Positions 11,601-23,600 of a stretch of DNA of 64,000 nucleotides are shown one piece after another. Positions within the stretch are counted from its first letter, which is position 1. Each line of letters opens with the position of its first letter. A model generated the notes under the pieces. That model ran no database searches. It was not told where the DNA came from and was given only the letters and a program-made list of their open reading frames with translations. Position numbers and translations under genes: made by a program. Source of the DNA: Labia minor (taxonomy: Eukaryota; Arthropoda; Insecta; Dermaptera; Spongiphoridae); contig OY720347.1 in assembly GCA_963082975.1 (NCBI GenBank), positions 17,187,187 through 17,251,186 on the forward strand, in the 5' to 3' direction.

Positions 11601-14600
11601 TCTAAATACATATAGTCCAGCGGTTGGGCTGATGTTTTAACGAGTGGATTTCGTCGGTTCGAAACTCGCCGGGTGAATCGTTATTTAAAAATGAAAATAA
11701 TGATTTTGTTATTTTTTTTTCTTTTTATCTATTGTTTACTTTTTAATTTATTTATTCATTGTTCTTTTATTAATTAAGTTTTAGATAGTTTTATAATTTT
11801 TAATATTTTTTCAATAAAATATTATTTAATATATTTATTAATATTATTTTATTAAATTAAGATGAAATAGAATAATTGAAAGGTACCGTAAAAATAGAAA
11901 TATAAATTAAAAGAACTTTAATTTATATTTTAGCAATTGCAATTTATAATTAATTATTAATTACCAATTGTCGACCACAGTTGGTATATTGTGTAGTTGT
12001 TGAGAATTTTCAAAATATGTCGAAGCCAATCATCCCCTCCTCTGCCACTTGGCAAAATTGTCCACCCCTCTCTCTCTATTGGGGTAACGAAGAGGCATAT
12101 CTCTGGGTTTTCCCTGCGTTTTTTTTTTAAAACAATTATTTTTAGAAAGTCTTTGCCATGTGCTCAGTATCATAATACATCCAATATATCCAATATATAT
12201 AAGCATAAAAAACAAGCATTTTTATATTTATATTTATATTTATATATATTACAATATTTATTCTAAAAATAAAATTAAAAAAATATTTATATTATATTCA
12301 TATTTGTTTTTTGTTTCGTTTTTATTCTGCAAAATATTGTTTTTTTGATTTTTTGTTAAACTAAAAGTGAAATATTTGTTGGGAAATTATTTCTACTTTA
12401 TTAATTGTTAATAGTTATTACATTTTAATTAACAGTGTTTTCGGAATACGTATATTCTCTTATCTGTCTCACAAGTCTACCTGCAGGTAACAATTTCTAT
12501 TACTCTCTCTTTAGCTAGGTAACAACTTTTATTATTTTTTGATAATTATGTCAATTATTTGATAATTATGTCAATTAAATTTTTGTGAATAAATAAACAT
12601 ATATAAAAAACTATATATAAAATTTGAATTTTCATCCATTCATTCATTTAAAATCATTTATTTAAAATGATTTAAAACATTTATTAAAATGATTTAAAAC
12701 ATTCATTTAAAATGATAAAGAATATCTTATTCAAAATAAATTCAAAGTATATTTTCATACTTATTATATTCTTATAGCTAATAATTTTTTTAATTTTTAG
12801 TGTAATTTCCTTGATCATTATTTATATAAAAAAATAAACACATTTTGCAATTTCCCAGAAAGGCTGTTTTTGATATGTAAGTATAAGTTAGTTTTATGAA
12901 TAAAAAATATTTATTTTAATAATATTTTAGAATCAAATTACGAAATATATTTATTATCTTATCTTATTATGCTAGCTAAAATTGTATATATCTATCTATA
13001 TATAGCCATTGGTTCTCAAAAACCGCTCTAACAATTTTTTTCAAATTCACACTATAATTTTTATATAACCAAGAAATCATTTTTTCACTTAAAATATAGT
13101 TGTAACATATAACATCATCGACTGGGCCGCTACCTTAAGGAGTCTTCTCTTGCTCTGATTAGGGCCACCGGTATTTGCCATTAGTCTCGAAAAAATAATA
13201 TTAAATTATATATAAATTTAAAAATTAGAATATTTGAATTTGTTTAAATTTTAACACATGTAATCAATCATATACATAAAGAATAGAAAATTTTGAAAAT
13301 CAACTTGGTATTAAATTCAGAAAACAAAATACTGATATATAGAATATATCGACTATTCGAATATAATTGAAACTCTTTCTCTCCCTCTATTTTAAATTTT
13401 AAAAAAGGGAGTGTTAAGACATTATTTTGCCTTATGTAACATGGATGGTTAAATGAATTGAGCTCCCTACCTCCCTGAGAAATTCCCACTAAAAATGTTT
13501 ATAATATTTTAGTTTATTAAATCAAACTATTATTTTTTATTTCAATATTTTTAATGTTAATACAATAATTTTTATTTTATAATCTATAAAATAATTTAAT
13601 TATTTTATAAAACGGCGGTGTTCAATTACAATTTTTTTACTCTCTACTGACTCTTCATTTCATAACTTAAAATAGTGTCGAATAGAAATAGACGATATTA
13701 CTTGGATTAATCTTATTATGCTAGCTAAAATTGTTTGTTTGTATTATTGAGGACCCCAGTTCAATTCATTTTAATCAGATTGATGCAATGATGCAACATT
13801 TAATAATTGTAATAAATAATTAAAGAATTGTATATTAATATTTTTTAAAGGGTCGAGCGACAGCTCGGTATCTCAGGTATTAATATTACCAGCCAAACCC
13901 AATAATAATGAATCATTTTTTTTAACTTAAGTACCGAGCCGAGGCTCGGGGTCCCGGTATATTTACTTAATGCATCAGTGGGATCAATTGATCAACTTTT
14001 GGTGCAATTCCGGAAACCGGAAGTGGTAGTATTAGCGATCGACGATAGGAAGGAAAGGGTTATTTTCACACCAAAGGAGATTTTTTTATATATCACCACG
14101 AATCATGCTTTTTGTATTGGTTTTATCCTCGAAAAAAATCATATTTATTAGTTTTTTCTTGATTTAAAATTATATGACGTCATCCAGCCATGCATGACGT
14201 CACAGCCTGGTCTTGCATATATATTATAAATAAAATAAAATTAAAAATGTTTATATTTATTATTTATGTATCCATATCTGTTTTTTATTACATTAATAGA
14301 TATATGAAAATTATTTGAAATTGTTTCTGTAGCTGGAAATTAATTTATTTCAAACTGTCGGTCGGTTCGGACCTGGCCACAGGTCAACTTATTTTGTTTT
14401 AATGTTTTATGAAGTGTGAAAAATATTTTTAAAAAGTCAAGTAAAATGACTAAATTTTATTATCTTAGTTTTTTGTTTTTAATTTAATTAATCACTTATT
14501 AATTTTTACTATATTAAAAGTGCAAAAATGATCTACTGATTATATAAAAATTAAAATTAAAAGTTTTATATTTTTAAAATTGGATAAATTTGTTTCAAAT

Positions 14601-17600
14601 CCATAAAATAATTTATTAAAAGATTTTTATTTATTTTGTTTAATAAATTCTCATTTATGATGTGATATTAATAATAAAAAATAATATTAAATTGTATATA
14701 AAATTATTAATTAGAACATTTGAATTTGTTTAAATTTTAATACTAGTAATCAATCATATGCAAATAAAATAGAAAATTTTGAAAATCAACTTGTTATTAA
14801 ATTCAGAAATATGATTTCAATTATAATACTATAAAATGTGAAAATTTAATTATAATATTAAAATATAGGTATTATTTGACAATATTTTAGTTCTTCATTC
14901 AATTAGGATGGGTAAATGAATTGGACTGGGGTAGGACTCAACTTTAAGTTTCTTTTAATTGGAGAATATCAATGCGGATTAAGACCAAATCGAACAACAT
15001 TAGATCAAATCTAATCTAACATTCCATATTTATATGCACACCAATTATTATGATTCACAAGTTTTAATTATCGTATTGAAATTAAAAAAATTGATTATCC
15101 CCTGAAAGACTCACAATATTCTTAACACAATACATCTCTCAATTTATAATATTTTTAAACTATCGATCGATGAACATTGTAACTTTATAACAATATAAAT
15201 TTACTTATTAAATAAATTAATATCACCCTAAAAAGTACTTGAAATAAAAATAAAAGTTTCAAATTCTCTTTTCCAACCAAATGAAAATGATATGATATAA
15301 AATGAAAAAAAAACTCATTTTACTTTTAAGAATATAGATACTTAAAATCGTGGTTTAAATATAAAAAGAGAACGAACATTAAAATTCATTTTTTAATAAA
15401 ATATTTCATTAATTTCCATTTGATAAATTCATGAATTTTTGAAAATATAAATGAGAAAAACTTTTAACTAAATATATTTGATTTTTGTATTCGATCCACC
15501 ATCCCTTCCTTCCCCTTTTTGAGTAAACTACATATATTTAAACCTTTTACGAAAAACTAGTATTTCAAATAAATAATTCACCTATCGATTTAAAGAAAAT
15601 ACAAAAAAAAAAAAATGAAAACTAGATTTAATAAAATTATAAAATTTTGATTCGATACCTCGACCGTTATTATTAATCTAATAAACATTTTTTTCATATT
15701 TTTCTGATGTCTAATTAACTTCATTTAACTTTGTAAGATAAATCTAAAGCCTTGTTTTTATCAAAATTTAATAGATATACTGTTGAATAATAGAGATATT
15801 GTTTATAATTATTGTGATAATTTTAAATATAATTATAAATTAAAAAGTGAGAGTATTTCTTAAAATTTAAGGCTGTTTTTTTAATAAAGTTGAAATATAA
15901 TTACAATTTATGTATTTATTAAAAAACAAATTAAAAATCATTTTGAATTTATTTTAAAACCCAACTCGTCCATTAAGCATTTAGTTTATTAATTCCATCA
16001 ATAAAAAATACGATTAATTTTTATATTTTAAAATTCCATTATACACCCCTTTACCCTTATCAATAATAATTTTATCAATATGAAATGTATTTTTATATAG
16101 GATTATTTTTATCATGAATTTTATTCTAATTTTCTACGAAATGAAGCTCAAAGACACATAAATCTGTTGCTAATACTCAGAGCTTGTCTTAACTTTAATA
16201 AAAATGCCGATCAGTTTTCCTGGATCAGCTGCAAAATAAAATTCTTCGATCTAATTTACTTATTTATCCTTTATAAATGAATATTCTTATTCACTTTGTC
16301 AATAAAATAATATTTTAAATTCACATGTTTAGAACCAATGAACCATTAAATTCTCTTCTCACAATTTCATTCTTAAAAAAAAAATAAAATTCTGAAAGAA
16401 ATATAAAAAATAATTACTTCTATTTCTTTGAATTGTTTATTAGCGATTAGAAGTAAATCTTCGAGATCGAATGATACGCGAAGGAGAAGAATTCACCATT
16501 TCATGTGTCGCCCAGGGTTCACCATCTTTAAAATTTTTCTGGTTCAAAGATGGAAAGCCAGTGAACGAGACAAAAGCCATTCGGTAAGTACACAGAAAAA
16601 CTATCATACACTTGATCTCCTAGTATTTTAAAATAAACAAATTCTTTGATAAATGATTTAAAAAAATTATACATTTATTTTAAGTTTTCATTTTTGATTT
16701 GATTTTTTTAAAACACATTATAATAAACAACATTGTAAAATTATTAAATAAAATTATATATTCAAAGATTGTAATTGAAATTTAAAAATTACCTATATAT
16801 CTGGAGAAAGAATCGGTGTAAAAACGAATATTAAATGATAAATAACCGAATAGATAATTTATTTAATTTTTCTATATATTCCTATATTATACTTATACCG
16901 AATATTTAAATGAAAAAAAAATCTATAAAGAATAGAATCTTTCTCTGTGGTTCTTCGGAACTTAAAAGTTCTTTGCTGCAGCAATCACCTCCTTCCAACC
17001 ATCCCTAACCTTAAGCCACCTCCATCGAACTCCCTACTCTTTATAAAATAAATTCTGCCCACATTATCTTTAATTTTAACTTTGATATATCATTTGGCGA
17101 TAATTTTAGATGAAATGTATTTTTATTGAAGATTTAAATTTTAATATTGAAAATATAAATTGAAAATTAAATCCATGCATTGGTATTTTTTCGTAAATTT
17201 GGTGAAATTCAAATCACATTTATTAATGATTGTTATTTATAGAAAGGTAAAAGGGTATTTGAGCCTTTGTGAAAGTTAAATCATTTGGTTGACTATTATT
17301 CTATGTAAATCCCGATTGAACTAGTGATCTTATCCATTTCCCAAAACTAACAAATGTCCTTCAAAATGGAAATATTTCGGAATAGTAATTTTCCAAGGAA
17401 AAGTATAAAAAACAAAACAAAATATACATACATACCTATATATTTGTGGCAAGCGAAGCAGTAGCCACCACACAAAACCTCAAGCGGAGGCGAGCACGAG
17501 CCAATCAGGGACCGGCATTACCACCGATAGCCTATCCGGAACGAGCAGAGTCCACGTGGAGTCAGGCGCGAACCAATCCGGAGCAAGCAGAGTCCACGTG

Positions 17601-20600
17601 GAGTCCAACAACCAACCTGGAGCGAGCATACTCCACGTGGAGTCCTTCACGAGCCAACCCGGAGCAAGCAAACTCGACCCGGACCAATCAGCGCTAATTC
17701 CATCGACGACGGCCGGTCCGGGACAGTCCACGTGGACTACGACCAGCTATATAAAGCCGACGGAGGACACGAGAGATTCATTCGTTACGCCAAGACTCTA
17801 CAGTGATATTGTGAAAAGTGCAAACCTCAAGTAACTCTACTCGTCCTCGAAAATGTCCCACAATGGTGACCCCGATGGCAGCAATACGAGCACAACGGCA
17901 GGTGAGGCAGCCGTCGGACGGGTATCAATTAAAATACCAGCATTTTGGACAAGACGCCCTGACTTATGGTTCGCAAGAATTGAAGCTCAATTCTCTGCCA
18001 ATGCCATCACGTCCGAGCAAACGAGATTTGACCATGTGGTAGGAGCTCTCGATGAAGACGTCATGGAGCAGGTTGATGACATTATAAAGGCCCCCCCAAG
18101 GAACCCTTATTCAGCTCTGAAGAAGCAACTCATCCAACGCCTTGGAGCAAGCGAGGCCTCGATGGTGAAGCGATTTTTTACAGAAGAACGAGGGGACCGC
18201 AGGCCGTCACAGTTCCTTCGCCACCTTCGGAACCTCGATCCCAAAGCATCTGAGGGAGCCCTCCGCGAGGCATGGACTCGTCAACTTCCCCCAGAAGCAC
18301 GAACCATCGTATTTACTATGACCGGTAAGCGCCTCGACGAAATCGCGGAAGTGGCGGATCAAATCGTGGAGGACAACGGAATGGCAGTATGGGCAACGAG
18401 AAAGAATCCTCCGCTAGTGGAGGAAAAACAGTCATCATACGCGAACGAGCGTACCTCTTTCCGGGAAGAGATTGAGCAATTAAAGAAAGAGATCCGACAG
18501 TTAAGGTCAACAAAAGACCAGCCCTTGACTGTTTGTTTTTACCATAAAAGGTTTGGCAAAGACGCCCGCAAGTGTACCACTCCTTGCACATGGGCGGAAA
18601 ACGCAAACAACAGCCGGTAGTGGGAGGTACCGGTTGTTCGTCAATACACTCCCGCTTCTTTATTAACGACAACTCAACAGGGAAAAGTTTCCTAATTGAT
18701 ACAGGGTCCGATGTGTCAATTTACCCCAGGAAGTACTTGAAGGCTGATCTGAAACCAACCTCACGCACATTAACGGCAGCCAATGGAACTATGATACGGA
18801 CGTTTGGTTACGAGACAAAAACCCTCGATCTCGGCTTACGGCAACGGTTCCCTTGGAAATTCACAATCGCCAGCGTCGATACACCGATCATAGGTAGTGA
18901 TTTCCTTGGTTTTTTCAATCTCCTTGTCGATTGCCGGAACAAAAGGTTACTGGCCAGCAGCAGGAACAATGATGACGACGCGGAAATGGTTCCAGACCCA
19001 GTTATCAGCTCAATCAAGACTCCTGTACTCCTTGAGGAATTTCCAGAGTTGACACGGCCATCAGGCACTCCACGAAAAATTAAACATAACACTCAACATC
19101 ACATCCTCACAACGGCCGGTCCTCCAACATTCTGCCGACCCCGCCGTCTACCCCCGGACCGGTTGAAGGTTGCCAAAGAGGAGTTTGACAACATGATCCG
19201 AGACGGAACGGCACGCCCATCTACAAGTCCTTGGTCTTCTCCACTCCATATTGTCCCTAAGAAAGACGGTTGGAGACCCTGTGGAGACTACCGCACTCTG
19301 AATTCCAGAACAATACCGGATCGATATCCAGTCCGACATATCTTGGACTACGCACACGAACTCCGGGGCGCTACCGTATTCTCAAAGATCGACCTCGTTC
19401 GGGCGTACCATCAAATCCCAGTAGCACCGGAGGACATACCAAAAACGGCGATTACAACACCGTTCGGCCTATTCGAATTCCCGTTTATGGCCTTTGGTCT
19501 GCGGAACGCCGCTCAAACTTTCCAGAGGTTCATTGATGAAGCACTTCACGGATTACCTTTCTGTTTTGCCTACATTGATGATATTTTGGTATTTTCTTCC
19601 GACATTAAGAAACATAGAAGTCACCTGCGGAGCCTTTTCGAGCGTCTTGTAAAATACGGTCTGGTTATAAATCTGGATAAATGTGTCTTCGAGGCTGAGA
19701 CGATCACTTTCCTCGGATATCACATCTCGAAAAAGGGTTCTCTTCCACTCCCGGATAGAGTCGCAGACCTGAAGAAATTCCCCAGACCCACAACTGCCAA
19801 GGAGTTACGCCGGTTTTTGGGTATGTTGAATTTTTACAGAAGATTCCTCCCGCATGCAGCGGAGGCCCAGGCTCCATTAAACGAGGCGCTATCAGGACCC
19901 AACATCAAAGGAAAAGCGACAGTCATTTGGACCGAAAAACGTATCAAAGCTTTCGAGGCGGCAAAAGAAAATCTCGGCAAAGCTACATTACTGGTTCACC
20001 CGGACGCTTCAGCGCCCACCTCCATAACAACTGATGCCTCGCTGACAGCCATGGGAGCAGTCCTTCAGCAGTTTGTACAAGGTGAGTGGAGACCCCTGGC
20101 TTTCTTTTCAAAGAAAATGAGCCCGACACAAGCCAAATACAGCGCATACGATAGAGAATTATTGGCAGTATATGAGGCTGTTAGGCATTTCAGACATATG
20201 ATTGAAGGCAGGCACTTCATTATTTTTACTGACCATAAGCCCTTGATAAACGCTTTCACCAACAATAAGGAGCATCGTTCACCGAGACAGAGTAATCACC
20301 TGAACTACATCAGCGAATTTACGACGGATATAAGACACGTATCGGGTGAAGACAACGTCGTGGCTGACGCTTTTTCAAGGGTAAACGCAATTACATCTCC
20401 AATAGACATAAGGATGCTCGCGGATTCCCAAACGAGTGACGCTGAACTGAAAATGCTGCTCAACGAGAGATCCAAGACAAGTCTAATTTTGGAGAAAGTA
20501 CAGATCCCAGGATCGGACACCACCTTATACTGCGACACTTCTACTGGAAAGCCGCGCCCATTTGTGACCACAGAGTTTCGACCTCAGACTTTATGGTCTC

Positions 20601-23600
20601 TACACTGTCTGGGGCACCCTGGAGCGGCTGCATCAGCACGATTAACAGCCGAACGTTTTGTCTGGCCTGGCATTAAGAGGGATTGCCGCGAATGGGCAAA
20701 GAAGTGCCTGGAATGCCAACGTAGCAAGGTGGGGAGACACACTGTATCACCAATAGGACAGTTCCCAATTCCAGCAGCACGATTCCTACACGTACACATT
20801 GACCTTATCGGACCACTCCCTATCTCGCGGGGATTCAGTTACTGCCTGACAGCGGTCGATCGTTTCAGTCGCTGGCCAGAGGTCGTTCCCATCTCCGACA
20901 TTTCGGCTGAGACAGTAGCCGAGGCTCTACTCTCTGGGTGGATAAGTAGATTTGGATGCCCTGAGCAAATTACCACAGATCAAGGAAGACAATTCGAATC
21001 AAAATTGTTCGCTGCTTTGGGACGTCTATGCGGGTTTAGGAGATCAAGAACAACACCTTATCACCCAGCCTCTAATGGTCTTGTTGAACGCTTCCACAGA
21101 AGCTTAAAAGCAGCTATCATGTGCCACGCAGACCAAGGGTGGTGTAGTGCCTTACCTCTCGTCCTTCTGGGAATAAGAGCCTCATTCAAGGAAGACATAA
21201 ACGCTTCCTCGGCAGAATTGGTCTACGGTGAACCCCTTCGACTCCCTGGAGAGTTTTTCTGTAGTAACGGGAATCCAGAGTCTCACTCGGCGCTAATTGA
21301 GAACCTAAGAAGGTGCATTAGCAAACTGAGACCAACGCAAACTTCGCAACATACAAAAAGGGGCAGTTTCATACACAGAGCTCTGCGAGATTCGACACAC
21401 GTTTTCCTCAGGCAGGACGCGCTACGTGGGGCATTGGCAGCACCATACACGGGCCCACATAAAGTCTTGTCTCAGGACGAAAAAACCATTACGATACAGG
21501 TTAATCTAAGGGAAGTGAGAGTCTCCATCGACCGAGTCAAGCCGGCATTCACACTGGAGGACTTTGAGACTCCAAGTGTACCAATCCTTCAACACTCACC
21601 TCAGCAGACACTCCCTAAATCTGAGATCAAGATTCAGCAGAATCAAAAGGCACCACAACAAGCCCCCGAGAGAACAACGCGATCCGGGCGGAAGGTGAAG
21701 TCTCCAAAAAATAGGGAATACGTATACGAGCAAAAGGAAGCAAAGTTCTCAAAAGGGGGGGAGTGGTGTGGCAAGCGAAGCAGTAGCCACCACACAAAAC
21801 CTCAAGCGGAGGCGAGCACGAGCCAATCAGGGACCGGCATTACCACCGATAGCCTATCCGGAACGAGCAGAGTCCACGTGGAGTCAGGCGCGAACCAATC
21901 CGGAGCAAGCAGAGTCCACGTGGAGTCCAACAACCAACCTGGAGCGAGCATACTCCACGTGGAGTCCTTCACGAGCCAACCCGGAGCAAGCAAACTCGAC
22001 CCGGACCAATCAGCGCTAATTCCATCGACGACGGCCGGTCCGGGACAGTCCACGTGGACTACGACCAGCTATATAAAGCCGACGGAGGACACGAGAGATT
22101 CATTCGTTACGCCAAGACTCTACAGTGATATTGTGAAAAGTGCAAACCTCAAGTAACTCTACTCGTCCTCGAAAATGTCCCACATATTATTTAAATTGTA
22201 TATGATAAGTTATCATTGTATATATATTATTATTATTATTATTTTGTTTGTGTTTATCTTTCTCTGTGTTTTAGAAGGATTTTTACTTCTCATTTACCAG
22301 CTGACCTCGAAGATCAACGAGGGTCATCTTTAACCATCGGGAAAGCAACTTTACTCGATTCTGGGTTGTATACTTGCCAGGCGGTGGACTGGGGAGTACA
22401 GCAATGTCGTAATATACGACTTCAAGTGATCACATCTCCTGAATTAAGCCTCACCCCTATGGTAGTTACCGTTGAAAAGGTACAACTGTCAACTGTACAT
22501 TTTGTTACTTTCGATTCTTTTCTTTCTTGATTCGATTTTTTTTTATTTTTGTTTTATTTTATCAATTGTAAATTGTATCATCTATTTATCTTTAACACCA
22601 TATTGATTACATCAAACAGTTTAAAGGGCAGATTTATTAATGGAAAACGAAAAGCTGTCCGGAGGGAAAAAGGCAATCTATTACTTTTTTACAGCATATC
22701 ATCCCTATTGGTAAAAAATTCTTTTAAAATTCCATTTTTAAAATTCTTTTAAAAGTGTCGACCGACGGATCCATCACTCTGATCAGAGAAAGTATTTTAT
22801 AATATTTAAAAAAAAATGCAATTGAGGGTTTGATGGAAATAACCAAAAGAAAGAATTTATTTTACTTATTGGATGATAATATATTCTCTATAATAAATCA
22901 TTAAAATATAATATAATTAATAACCAAGTCATTTTTAAATTTAAATACAAATAAATTTACTAGTATTTGAAATTTTTAATTGCCTGTTTATATGTGAAGA
23001 ATAATAAAATTAGATACTATAATATTCGACGTGATTTTTATTTTTTTTTTTTTTTGTAATATTTATATTATACTAATTACTGGATTTATTGATCTAATTT
23101 AAAAGATAATATTATTTATATGAATATATAAATAATTTTATTTATTTATTGAGTACTATAAAAATTAAATCCATTTAAAATTGAAGAGATATTTATCAAA
23201 AATAATAATAATGACAATATCACGTTATTAAGTTGGTTGTACAATAAATTTCAGAGCTTTCCTTGGTTTGAGATAAACTATCAATAATATTGACAATTAA
23301 ATCAATATTATACAATTTGACTTAGGTCTACTTAAGATAATATAAAGATGATACAATTTTATTGGTATACAAATTTTTACCACATTCACTCCTATTAAAT
23401 AATTTATACAATTATAATATAATTTATTATAATAATTTTTTGTTTTATTAATTGTAGGGTGCAAATGTAAATATAAGATGTGTTATAAGGGAGAACCCAA
23501 GAAATGAAAAATTTGGATTTATTTGGGTCAAAGCTGGAGCACTTTTAAAAATGGCGGCAGGAAGTGAGGTGTGGGAGGACCTATACCCCAGTGGAAGTAT

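Larger units (their letters stand above)
2611..16443 (+). other. Intron 1 (13.8 kb)
   Basis: Holds MITEs, helentron-like copies A1-A5, the LINE fragment at 7.7-8.5 kb, repeat H, repeat B and a tRNA-like unit. The stretches 9.0-10.2 and 14.4-16.4 kb are AT-rich with nothing recognisable. A short duplicated motif (GGGTATAAAAA...CCTGGATAG) occurs at 6.15 and 6.59 kb. Confidence 0.5.
17445..22184 (+). mobile_element. Intact Ty3/Gypsy LTR retrotransposon, CsRn1-like
   Basis: 4740 bp. Two 418-bp LTRs starting TGTGG and ending CCACA, flanked by the 4-bp duplication TATT (17,441-17,444 and 22,185-22,188). A TGGTGACCCCG primer site follows the 5' LTR and a purine run precedes the 3' LTR. Gag and pol are open and overlap in different frames; domain order PR-RT-RH-IN and the CHCC gag motif place it near CsRn1. 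No envelope gene. The two LTRs match along the stretches compared and have identical ORFs, so the insertion is very recent. It sits in the receptor intron splitting Ig 1, in gene orientation, and is much less AT-rich than its surroundings. Confidence 0.93.
16584..22274 (+). other. Intron 2 with LTR element
   Basis: Phase 2 intron inside Ig 1. Without the 4740-bp element and one target copy it would be about 950 bp. A LINE tail fragment lies at 16.95 kb. Confidence 0.8.

Noticed and set aside
17446-17834. Short ORFs within the 5' LTR on both strands
   Set aside because: They are LTR sequence with repeats; the same frame is part of pol only in the 3' LTR. No separate start context or domain.
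18316-18672. Antisense ORFs across gag and pol (also 18,808; 19,148; 20,305)
   Set aside because: Shadows of a dense coding region with lower AT content; no domains and no starts of note.
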